Source: Alphaproteobacteria bacterium (lineage in GTDB: Bacteria > Pseudomonadota > Alphaproteobacteria > Rhizobiales > Beijerinckiaceae). Taken from it: 7,260 bases of DNA. How positions within the stretch are numbered: position 1 is the stretch's first letter; every line of letters starts with the position of its first letter. Shown here piece after piece: positions 1 to 6,466 of this stretch. Below the pieces are notes generated by a model. That model saw nothing but the letters and a program-made list of their open reading frames with translations. It did not search any database and was not told the origin of the DNA. Position numbers and translations under genes: made by a program. The stretch lies in contig RFZR01000077.1 of NCBI GenBank assembly GCA_009920595.1, positions 1 to 7,260 on the forward strand, read 5' to 3'.

Positions 1-94
1 CTGGTACGCAACCGAGATGAACATCGCGCATCAGCATGTGCGCTCGGGCGCAGTGGTTGAGGCGGTTGAAGCGTCAGTCGGCAAACTCGACTGA
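1..94 (+). CDS. C-terminal end of an unidentified protein (partial)
   Basis: An open frame enters from the left edge, with its first full codon at position 2, and reads 30 residues to a TGA at 92-94. The visible tail begins WYATEMNIAHQHV and ends EASVGKLD. It reads as a plausible amphipathic helix at the end of a soluble protein. I do not recognise the family, and 30 residues are too few to assign one. The frame is supported by being open, by its natural composition, and by ending inside a strong hairpin that looks like a gene-end signal. It converges on the terC gene, with 20 bp between the two stop codons. Confidence 0.5.
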   Translation, partial: WYATEMNIAHQHVRSGAVVEAVEASVGKLD

Positions 95-98
95 CGCT
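70..98 (+). terminator. Intergenic hairpin, probable terminator between convergent genes
   Basis: An 11-bp perfect inverted repeat (AGCGTCAGTCG at 70-80, CGACTGACGCT at 88-98) encloses a 7-nt loop. It overlaps the TGA stop at 92-94 of the upstream rightward gene. It lies 17 bp beyond the terC stop on the other strand, so it could end transcripts from both sides. On the plus strand it is followed by a T-rich but interrupted tract (103-117). On the minus strand there is no T run. Termination is therefore better supported rightward, and the signal is imperfect as a classical intrinsic terminator. Confidence 0.6.
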
Positions 99-114
99 CC
101 AAGAGTTTCATTTC

Positions 115-1138
115 TTAATGCGTGGCTTTCTTCGCATCTGGTCGTGACCAGATGAGGCTCACAACCACGCCCGCACCGATGATGCTCACAATCATCGCCA
201 GCGAGAGAGCGGGTGGGATTTTCTCGATGCCCAAGAGATCGGCGGCGAAGATCTTGCCACCGATGACGATGAGCACGATCGCCAACGCATATTTAAGATA
301 ATGGAACCGTTCGATCATTGCGGAGAGCGCAAAATAGAGCGCGCGCAAGCCGAGAATGGCGAAGATGTTCGATGTGTAAACAATGAACGGATCTGTCGTG
401 ATCGCGAAAATTGCTGGCACAGAGTCAACGGCAAAGACCACATCGGCGATCTCAATCAAGACGAGCGCCATGAAGAGCGGTGTTACATGCATCAAGCGTT
501 TGCCGGTAGACGGATCCTGTACACGCACAAAGAAGCGTTCTTCATGATGGGTCTCTGTCACGCGCAACCAGCGTTTCATAAAACGAAGCACGGGGTTCTT
601 GCCAATATCGGTCGGCTTATCGCCCGCGAACAACATTTTGATGCCGGTTGCGATCAAGAACACCGCGAAGACATAGAGCACCCAGGCGAATTCTGAAATC
701 ACAGCGGGAAATCACAGCGGCGCCGAGCGCGATCATGATGGCGCGCAAGATGATCACGCCAAGAATACCCCAGAACAAAACGCGATGCTGATATTTGTCC
801 GGCACGGCAAAGAAAGAAAAAATCATCGCGATGACAAAGATGTTATCAATCGCGAGCGCTTTTTCGACCGCAAAGCCGGTAAGGTAATTCATGCCCGATT
901 CAGCGCCGAGCGTGAACCAGATTCCTGCGCCATAAAGAAGACCAAGGCTGATATAGAAGACGGACAGGATCAGACTGTGACGCACCGAAATGACGCGGTT
1001 TTTTCGGTTGAGTACACCGAGATCAAGCGCCAACAGGAAAAGTACAAGACCCGTAAAGCTCAGCCACATCCATAGCGGCTTGCCGAGCCAAGGTTGCATG
1101 ACAAAATCAATCAGGGACTGGGCATCGAATGCCATCAT
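115..1138 (-). pseudogene. terC: TerC/Alx-family integral membrane protein, frameshifted by a 13-bp tandem duplication
   Basis: Two overlapping leftward frames encode the two halves of one TerC-family membrane protein. The N-terminal frame (1138 to 617) carries a first membrane segment (about residues 22-44) and the signature EKALAIDN (92-99). After residue 144 it turns into unrelated sequence and stops at residue 173. The C-terminal frame (702 to 115) begins ISEFAWVLYVF and carries EIADVVFAVDSVPA, SNIFAILGLRALYF and the last membrane segments. Removing one copy of the 13-bp repeat at 695-720 joins them as GAAVISEFAWVLY, giving 336 residues, close to E. coli Alx (about 321). Paired acidic residues in the two halves (E92/D98 and E225/D228/D234 in the restored protein) are the family's likely metal-site positions. 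Members are linked to manganese export or metalation of secreted proteins and to tellurite resistance. The AGGAGG at 1142-1147 lies 6 nt from the second ATG (1135) but only 3 nt from the first (1138), so translation probably starts at 1135. As written the gene makes only a truncated product. The GTG opening the second half has no ribosome binding site, so separate translation of that half is unlikely. An assembly error cannot be excluded. Confidence 0.88.
695..720. repeat. Perfect 13-bp tandem duplication inside terC
   Basis: The unit gaaatcacagcgg occurs exactly twice, at 695-707 and 708-720. The bases on either side (t694, c721) do not extend the period, so there are exactly 2.0 copies. Thirteen is not a multiple of three, so the second copy shifts the reading frame of the leftward terC gene. 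Deleting either copy gives an uninterrupted family-like protein, which identifies the duplication as the only disabling lesion visible in the gene. Confidence 0.95.
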
Positions 1139-1261
1139 AAGCCTCCTCTGTGTTACGATCGAAGATCCGACATCACGAGCAAATACTCGCCAGAGGGGCC
1201 CGGCTCTTCACGCCGCCATAATTGACGACAGATTGTGAAAAAATAAAGGCAGAGGCCACGT
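1139..1261 (-). promoter_or_regulatory. terC leader with possible Shine-Dalgarno-masking helix
   Basis: This 123-bp gap separates the M20 hydrolase stop from terC. Read leftward, the terC ribosome binding site is embedded in CAGAGGAGG (1150-1142). The hexamer CCTCTG, complementary to CAGAGG, occurs twice upstream: at 1196-1191, enclosing two small hairpins (CGAG/CTCG and GATC/GATC), and at 1255-1250, just after the hydrolase stop. Either copy could pair with the ribosome binding site, an arrangement compatible with translational control. A T-rich stretch (1238-1246) follows the hydrolase gene, but its stem is only about 3 bp, so I do not call a terminator. Relatives of terC such as alx often carry a yybP-ykoY manganese riboswitch; I cannot recognise its conserved core here. 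No convincing -35/-10 pair is visible. Confidence 0.3.
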
Positions 1262-2506
1262 TTATCGCTTTGGGTCAAAATGTCGCACGAAATCAAGCAA
1301 CACTTCGATCGCGGTATCGCAATCACTTTCTGTCATGGATTCAAGAGGTGAATGGCTGATACCGCCTCTGCATCTCACAAACATCATACCTGCAGGACAA
1401 AGCGCGGCCATGGCCATCGCATCGTGACCTGCGCCTGATGGGAGAAGACGCGGTGTGATTTGACGGCGACCAATCGCATCCGAAAGGCCTGCGATCATGT
1501 GAGAGGCCATCGGCGTCGCTTTTGCCGATGATAAAGGTTCAATGCGCAAAGAGAGATGACGCCGCGCGGCAATCGCTTTGCATTCCGTTTCAATCATCGT
1601 GACGATTTTTTCACGCAACCCATCATCAGGCGCACGCGTATCAAGCGAGAAACGTACTTCACCAGGAATCACATTCACGGCGCCCGGATAGGCTTGAAAA
1701 CGGCCGACGGTCGCAACGACTGTTTCATGCGCGCGGCCGATGCGTTCAATCGCAAGCGCCATTTCGGACGCGGCTGTGAGTGCGTCGTGACGCATATTCA
1801 TGGGAACGGTGCCGGCATGGCCCGGTTCACCTTTCACGGTCAGCGCCCAACGCGTTGCGCCATTGATGGCGGTGACCACGCCGACTGCAAGATTTTCGGC
1901 TTCGAGCACCGGGCCCTGTTCAATATGGATTTCCACATAGCCGATTACAGTTTTCGGATCGCGTTTCAGCGATTTCATTTTCGAAGGATCAAAACCATTT
2001 GCGGTTAATGCTTCGCGAATGGAGATACCCTGTTCATCACGCGCATCGAGTGCGGCCTCATCAAGAGTGCCCGCAAGCGCGCGCGACGACGTGAGATTAG
2101 CCGGAAACCTCACATTTTCTTCGTCACCAAAGCCGAGAACCTCAATCGCAAAATCAAGACGTTCGCCTTTTTGATGCAAAGCCTCGACAACACCGATGCC
2201 GGCGATCACACCCAGCGCGCCATCATACGCACCGCCATCGACGACTGTGTCGATATGCGAGCCAATGAGCAAGGCCGGAAGACCTGATGTCTTGCCTTCA
2301 TAGCGCCCGACAACCGTTCCAAGCGCGTCGACATGAACGGAATCGCATCCCGCATTGCGCATTTCATCGACGATGAAATCAATCGATTTGATATGCGAAG
2401 GCGAGAGATAAAGCCGCGTGATTTTTCCGGGCTCATCTGTGTAAGCGCGGAGCGCTTCGAGGCGTTGATAGGCGCTTGCGCCGAGCGACGAGGAAGGTGT
2501 TGTCAT
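1262..2506 (-). CDS. Zn-dependent M20-family amidohydrolase (allantoate amidohydrolase / N-carbamoyl-L-amino-acid hydrolase family)
   Basis: This 414-residue cytosolic enzyme has the family's usual length (about 410). The binuclear metal-site motifs are all present: GSHIDT with H84, GAYDG with D95, GDEEN with E129/E130, HIEQGP with H194, and GGISHSP with H385. The dimerisation-domain substrate residues are also in place: GHAGTVPM with H230, NVIPGE with N278, and DTRAPDD with R291. The family hydrolyses ureido or carbamoyl groups: allantoate to ureidoglycine, CO2 and ammonia, or N-carbamoyl amino acids to free amino acids. These subfamilies share the same motifs, so the substrate cannot be decided here. 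Proximity to a urease operon mildly favours allantoate, since its breakdown yields urea, but no allantoinase or ureidoglycolate enzyme is in view. The ATG at 2506 is chosen because it gives a full N-terminus, although no clear Shine-Dalgarno precedes it. The gene lies 57 bp after copA on the same strand and could be cotranscribed with it. Confidence 0.9.
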   Translation of the reverse strand: MTTPSSSLGASAYQRLEALRAYTDEPGKITRLYLSPSHIKSIDFIVDEMRNAGCDSVHVDALGTVVGRYEGKTSGLPALLIGSHIDTVVDGGAYDGALGVIAGIGVVEALHQKGERLDFAIEVLGFGDEENVRFPANLTSSRALAGTLDEAALDARDEQGISIREALTANGFDPSKMKSLKRDPKTVIGYVEIHIEQGPVLEAENLAVGVVTAINGATRWALTVKGEPGHAGTVPMNMRHDALTAASEMALAIERIGRAHETVVATVGRFQAYPGAVNVIPGEVRFSLDTRAPDDGLREKIVTMIETECKAIAARRHLSLRIEPLSSAKATPMASHMIAGLSDAIGRRQITPRLLPSGAGHDAMAMAALCPAGMMFVRCRGGISHSPLESMTESDCDTAIEVLLDFVRHFDPKR

Positions 2507-2563
2507 GAGAACAATCTAAGCGATCAGTGGAAGGGGCTCAAGCCATCCTCAGTCAGGACAATT

Positions 2564-4744
2564 TCAATCAAGCTTCGGCCGCCAAAGCCGCAGCGTGAGG
2601 GCATTGAGAACAACACTCACACTTGAGAGTGCCATCGCTCCCCCCGCAACAATGGGCGATAAGAGGCCAAGAGCCGCGAGCGGAATACCCACAACATTAT
2701 AGGCAAAGGCCCAGAAGAGGCCGAGGCGAATCGTTTGCGTCGCACGGCGCGCGAGATGAAGAGACGCGGGCGCAAGACGCGGATCGGGCCGTATCAAGGC
2801 GATGCCCGCACTGTCAATCGCGATATCGGTGCCTGAACCCATCGCAATGCCGACATCGGCGCTGGCAAGAGCGGGCGCATCATTCACACCGTCACCCACC
2901 ATAGCGACGATCGCGCCTTTTGTTTTTAACGCGGCGATAGCGTCGGCTTTTCCTTCAGGTCGAACTTCAGCGATGATGGATCTTATACCAAGTTCATTGC
3001 CAATGCGCTCTGCCGCGCCTTTTGTATCGCCCGTCAAAAGCGTGGTTGAAAGACCGAGTGCATGACTCCGTGTGATGGCGGCTTTTGACGTGACGCGTGC
3101 GGGATCGGCAAAGGCAATCAAGCCCAGACATTGTTTTGAAGAGAGATTTCCGAGAAGACTGACTCCATGACCTTGAGCCGTCAAAGCCACGATGCGATCA
3201 GAATATTTTTGTAACTCTATTCCCACACGCAGCAACGCCGCTTCATTGCCAAAAATCATTTCATCGCTGCCAAGACGCGCTGCAATCGCCCCGTCAAGGA
3301 GAGAAAAATTTTCCGCTTTTTTGATGGTGAGTGCGCGCGCTTCAGCCTCTTTGCGAATGGCCTCCGCAAGCGGATGTGTGCTTCCGGCTTCAAGCGCGGC
3401 GGCTAATGCTAAGAGTGCAGAGACGTCATCACCTTCAAGCGCGGTTAAAACCGGTTTGCCTTCGGTGAGGGTTCCGGTTTTGTCAAAGACAAGGTGCGTA
3501 ACAGAGGCGGCACGCTCAAGTGCTGCCGCATCTTTGATGAGAATACCATGACGGGCGGCAATGCCGGTGGCGGCAAGAATGGCGGTGGGTGTTGCAAGGC
3601 CCAAAGCGCATGGGCACGCAATGACAAGAACGGATACGGAATTAATCAACGCGGTTTCAAGCGTCACACCCGCGATCAACCACATGATCGCCGTGAATAA
3701 TGCAATCACCAAAACGACAGGCACAAAAATCGCGCTGATGCGATCGACCAAAGCTTGAACGGGCGCTTTTGAACTTTGTGCGGAAGCCACAAGACGGATG
3801 ATGCGCGCAAGCACGGTTTCCGCACCAAGCGCTGTGGTCTCAACTTCAAGAAGCCCATCAAGATTAACGGTGCCGCCGACCACTTTCGCGCCTTCGCTTT
3901 TTCGAACCGGCAGGCTCTCACCTGTGATCATGGATTCGTCTAAGCTCGCAGCACCTTTTGTAATCACGCCATCAACCGGAATCACTTCACCTGCGCGAAC
4001 AAGAACATGATCGCCGACATGCAGGGTTTCTACATCCACCATTTCTTCGCGATCACCGATGAGACGCCGTGCGGTTGTTGGACGTAAAGCGCCGAGGGAT
4101 TTTATCGCTGATGCGGTTTCAGATGTTGCGCGTTCTTCTAACCATTTGCCCATAAGGACAAAGGCGATGACCACGCTCGAGGATTCAAAATAAAGATGCG
4201 CGACATGTCCTTCATGAGCCGGGAAGAGCCAAAGATAAAGGCTCAACCCATAGGCCGCACTTGTACCAAGAGCGACGAGAAGATCCATTGTGGCGGAGCC
4301 GTTTTTGATCGCTTTCCACGACGATCGATAAAAGCGGAAGCCAAGTCCAAATTGCACAAAAGAGGCGAGGACAAATTGGATGAGCGGTGAGGGCATGAGA
4401 TCTGTGCCAAGCACCATCCCGATCATGCCGACAAAGAAGGGCGCTGAAATCAGAAAAGCGAGTGCGGCCGCCAGTTTGGCTTTCTGCGCGCGTTTTTCCG
4501 CACGGGCGGCCTCAGCCGAGCGATCCGCTTCTATGATGAGGCTTGCGCCATAGCCGATATCATCCACCGCTTCGATGAGGTGTTCGGGTTGGGTTATCCC
4601 CTCAATCCGCGCGCTTTTGGTCGCGAGATTGACGGAAGCCGCCGTAACACCTGGAACCGACAAAAGCGCCTTTTCGACACGCGTGACGCAAGCGGCGCAG
4701 GTCATGCCGTCAATGGCCAAGGAAATTGCGGGTGTTTCGGTCAT
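2564..4744 (-). CDS. copA: Cu(I)-exporting P1B-type ATPase CopA
   Basis: This inner-membrane pump uses ATP to export Cu(I) from the cytoplasm. Numbered from the ATG at 4744 (726 residues), the order is: one N-terminal heavy-metal domain with GMTCAAC (C16, C19), paired membrane helices, the actuator-domain TGES (274-277), the transport motif CPC (377-379), the phosphorylated aspartate in DKTGT (D421), the nucleotide-domain HP (457-458) and GDGVNDAP (617-624). In the last helices, YN (682-683) and MALSS (704-708) mark the copper (P1B-1) subgroup rather than zinc/cadmium pumps. E. coli CopA has two metal-binding domains; this protein has one. The frame can be extended four codons to a TTG at 4756, but the ATG at 4744 fits better and has a weak purine-rich stretch (GAGACGGA) before it. 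An oddity is that the nucleotide-binding GxG motif is degenerate (around residue 485). No CueR-like operator or copper chaperone is visible next to it. Confidence 0.95.
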   Translation of the reverse strand: MTETPAISLAIDGMTCAACVTRVEKALLSVPGVTAASVNLATKSARIEGITQPEHLIEAVDDIGYGASLIIEADRSAEAARAEKRAQKAKLAAALAFLISAPFFVGMIGMVLGTDLMPSPLIQFVLASFVQFGLGFRFYRSSWKAIKNGSATMDLLVALGTSAAYGLSLYLWLFPAHEGHVAHLYFESSSVVIAFVLMGKWLEERATSETASAIKSLGALRPTTARRLIGDREEMVDVETLHVGDHVLVRAGEVIPVDGVITKGAASLDESMITGESLPVRKSEGAKVVGGTVNLDGLLEVETTALGAETVLARIIRLVASAQSSKAPVQALVDRISAIFVPVVLVIALFTAIMWLIAGVTLETALINSVSVLVIACPCALGLATPTAILAATGIAARHGILIKDAAALERAASVTHLVFDKTGTLTEGKPVLTALEGDDVSALLALAAALEAGSTHPLAEAIRKEAEARALTIKKAENFSLLDGAIAARLGSDEMIFGNEAALLRVGIELQKYSDRIVALTAQGHGVSLLGNLSSKQCLGLIAFADPARVTSKAAITRSHALGLSTTLLTGDTKGAAERIGNELGIRSIIAEVRPEGKADAIAALKTKGAIVAMVGDGVNDAPALASADVGIAMGSGTDIAIDSAGIALIRPDPRLAPASLHLARRATQTIRLGLFWAFAYNVVGIPLAALGLLSPIVAGGAMALSSVSVVLNALTLRLWRPKLD

Positions 4745-4947
4745 TTTCCGTCTCAAAGACGCTCTTGTTACGAGCCTTATATAGGCATGAGGGGCGCGAT
4801 GAGCCAGAGACGCGCGGCCTTTGCTCCCTTGCGCTTACCGCATGAGATGGCACGATTGAAGCCGCACCATTCTGTGCCCAAATTTTCAGCTTTCCGAGAT
4901 CCGCTAAGCCGCCTATCAAATCCCTGCTTTTTTCTTGAAGGCCCTAA
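4745..4947. promoter_or_regulatory. Divergent intergenic region between copA and ureD
   Basis: This 203-bp region must hold the leftward copA promoter and the rightward ureD promoter. A TATATA box (4778-4783) sits about 35 bp before the copA ATG and could be its -10 element, but the sequence 17 bp upstream is a poor -35 match. I see no MerR/CueR-type dyad. The ureD side contains a sigma-54-like element (4848-4863) followed by the dyad GCAC-N6-GTGC (4864-4877), described separately. A GAAGG Shine-Dalgarno at 4937-4941 lies 6 nt before the ureD ATG. A 50-codon rightward open frame (4799-4951) also occupies this region; its reality is doubtful. Confidence 0.45.
4848..4863 (+). promoter_or_regulatory. 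Candidate sigma-54 (RpoN) promoter for the urease operon
   Basis: The sequence TGGCACGATTGAAGC has a perfect -24 element (TGGCAC) and the obligatory GG-N10-GC spacing. The -12 element reads AAGC instead of TTGC, so two normally conserved Ts are missing. It lies 85 bp before the ureD ATG on the correct strand. Urease operons are often nitrogen-regulated through NtrC and sigma-54, so the location makes sense. A short motif with two mismatches can arise by chance, so this is tentative. Confidence 0.27.
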
Positions 4948-5793
4948 ATGACGGCGTTGGCTTTGACGGACCCCTCTTTGCCCGAAGCGGTAACACGCCG
5001 GACGATCCGCGCCGAGGGGCGCGTGCGTGCGCGGTTTCACTCAACACCGGGTGTTACGAAACTCGCGGCACTCTACGAGACTGGCGGCTATCGGTTGAAA
5101 TTTCCGCGTGGTGAGCGCTGTGAGGCTGTGCTTGTAAACACAGGCGGCGGCATGGTGGGCGGGGATGAGCTCGCTTTCTCGCTTGATGCCGATGAAGATG
5201 CTGAGCTTGTTGTCACCACGCAATCGGCAGAAAAACTTTATCGCGCTGAGAGCGAGCCTGCAAAGATTTCGATTTCTTTAAAACTTGATGCGAGAGCGCG
5301 CATTGAGTGGGTGCCGCAAGAAACAATTCTCTTTTCTGGTGCACGGCTTTCACGAAAATTTATCGTCAATATGCAACGCGATGCATCACTCTTGATTTTT
5401 GAATCGACCGTCTTTGGCCGCATCGCGATGGGTGAAACAATTTGTGATGGCCTATTTCATGATCATTGGCGCATTCGTCGTGATAAAAAATTGATTTATG
5501 CCGATGACGTAAAGCTTGAAAACAATATGGCGGATTTGCTTAAACGCAAAGCGATTGGCAATGGCGCGCGTGTGGTTGCGACGTGTCTTTATATTGCGCC
5601 TGATGCGGAAATACGGATTGAAGAAGCGCGTGATGCTTTGCGTGATGCGTCTTGTGAATGCGCGGCAAGCGCATGGAACGGGATGATGGTTGTGCGTTTT
5701 ATATCTTCTGATCCAGTAGCGCTTCGTCGGAGTGCCGTGGCTTTTCTAACCCGATTTCGTAAAACAGATCTGCCACGCGTGTGGCAATGCTGA
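4948..5793 (+). CDS. ureD: Urease accessory protein UreD
   Basis: UreD (called UreH in Helicobacter) is the scaffold of the UreD-UreF-UreG complex that delivers nickel to apo-urease in the cytoplasm. The protein is 281 residues, typical for the family. Conserved blocks are visible in the usual order: VNTGGGMVGGDEL (63-75), TTQSAEKLYR (90-99), WVPQETILFSGARL (121-134), FGRIAMGE (156-163) and the terminal LPRVWQC (275-281). The ATG start has a GAAGG Shine-Dalgarno 6 nt upstream. It is the first recognisable gene of the urease operon, divergent from copA and followed after 25 bp by the structural genes. That order (ureD before ureABC) is common in proteobacteria. ureE, ureF and ureG are not in the window and would be expected downstream of ureC. 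Confidence 0.97.
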   Translation: MTALALTDPSLPEAVTRRTIRAEGRVRARFHSTPGVTKLAALYETGGYRLKFPRGERCEAVLVNTGGGMVGGDELAFSLDADEDAELVVTTQSAEKLYRAESEPAKISISLKLDARARIEWVPQETILFSGARLSRKFIVNMQRDASLLIFESTVFGRIAMGETICDGLFHDHWRIRRDKKLIYADDVKLENNMADLLKRKAIGNGARVVATCLYIAPDAEIRIEEARDALRDASCECAASAWNGMMVVRFISSDPVALRRSAVAFLTRFRKTDLPRVWQC

Positions 5794-5818
5794 CTATTGA
5801 TTAAAAGAGGAGGGCGCG

Positions 5819-6445
5819 ATGATTTTATCGCCGCGTGAGAAAGATAAATTACTTGTTTCACTCGCCGCCATGGTGGCCCGAAATCGCTTGGCGCGCGGTG
5901 TGAAACTCAATCATCCCGAAGCCGTGGCGCTAATCACAGATTTCGTGGTTGAAGGCGCGCGTGACGGCCGAAGCGTTGCTGAACTCATGGAAGCGGGCGC
6001 ACATGTGATACGCGCCGATCAAGTAATGGCTGGTGTTGCGGATATGATCCATGACGTACAAGTGGAAGCGACGTTTCCTGATGGCACAAAGCTTGTCACC
6101 GTACATCAACCGATCCGAGGCGCTTCATCCGGCGACACGATCACGCCCGGTGAAGTGATCACCGAGCCCGGATACATCGTGATGAATGAAGGCCGCGAGA
6201 CGGTGACGATTACAGTGGCTAATAAAGGCGATCGCCCGATCCAAGTCGGCAGTCATTATCATTTCTTTGAAACCAATCCGGCTTTGTCTTTCGAGCGCAC
6301 GAAAGCGCGCGGGATGCGGCTTGATATTCCGGCTGGAACGGCGGTGCGGTTTGAGCCCGGGCAAACACGTGATGTGACGCTTGTGGCACTCGCAGGCAAA
6401 CGCGAAGTCTTTGGCTTCCGCCAAGATGTGATGGGCGCGTTGTGA
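5819..6445 (+). CDS. ureAB: Urease gamma-beta fusion subunit (UreA-UreB)
   Basis: This single 208-residue protein contains both small subunits of urease. Residues 1-100 are a complete gamma subunit (LSPREKDKLL near the start, NHPEAVALITDFVVEGARDG, MIHDVQVEATFPDGTKLVTV, ending HQPIR). Residues 108-208 are a complete beta subunit (PGEV at 110-113, VGSHYHFFETN at 143-153, RLDIPAGTAVRFEPG, ending DVMGAL). A short linker of about six residues (GASSGD) joins them. With the alpha subunit UreC they build the (alpha-beta-gamma) unit that hydrolyses urea to ammonia and carbamate. Gamma-beta fusions are known, notably Helicobacter UreA, but many bacteria keep two genes. An AGGAGG at 5808-5813 lies 5 nt before the ATG. 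There is no stop or frame change at the joint. The stop is 21 bp before the ureC start. Confidence 0.96.
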   Translation: MILSPREKDKLLVSLAAMVARNRLARGVKLNHPEAVALITDFVVEGARDGRSVAELMEAGAHVIRADQVMAGVADMIHDVQVEATFPDGTKLVTVHQPIRGASSGDTITPGEVITEPGYIVMNEGRETVTITVANKGDRPIQVGSHYHFFETNPALSFERTKARGMRLDIPAGTAVRFEPGQTRDVTLVALAGKREVFGFRQDVMGAL

Positions 6446-6466
6446 GCGCACGAGGAGAATAAGCAC

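Noticed and set aside
301..696. A 131-codon rightward open frame antisense to terC
   Set aside because: It mirrors the codon pattern of the terC second half, has no recognisable domain or ribosome binding site, and terC homology on the other strand is unmistakable.
115..702. A separately translated C-terminal TerC half starting at the GTG at 702
   Set aside because: No Shine-Dalgarno precedes the GTG, and the codon is an ordinary internal valine of the restored frame, so the two halves are treated as one broken gene.
1139..1261. yybP-ykoY manganese riboswitch in the terC leader
   Set aside because: The family association prompted a look, but the conserved GGGGAGUAG-like opening and core loops could not be recognised. 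Only a generic helix masking the ribosome binding site is supported.
1238..1261. Intrinsic terminator after the M20 hydrolase gene
   Set aside because: A T-rich run is present on the minus strand, but the preceding stem (GGC ctct GCC) is only about 3 bp, too weak to call.
4580..4951. A 123-codon rightward frame antisense to the copA start and running to ureD
   Set aside because: Its first part lies opposite the copA metal-binding domain and is a shadow. Only the 50-codon tail from 4799 is worth noting, and that is reported separately as doubtful.
5771..5786. Hairpin TGCCAC-GCGT-GTGGCA at the end of ureD
   Set aside because: It encodes part of the conserved LPRVWQ tail, has no following T run, and the operon clearly continues into ureAB. 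It is most likely incidental to the coding sequence.
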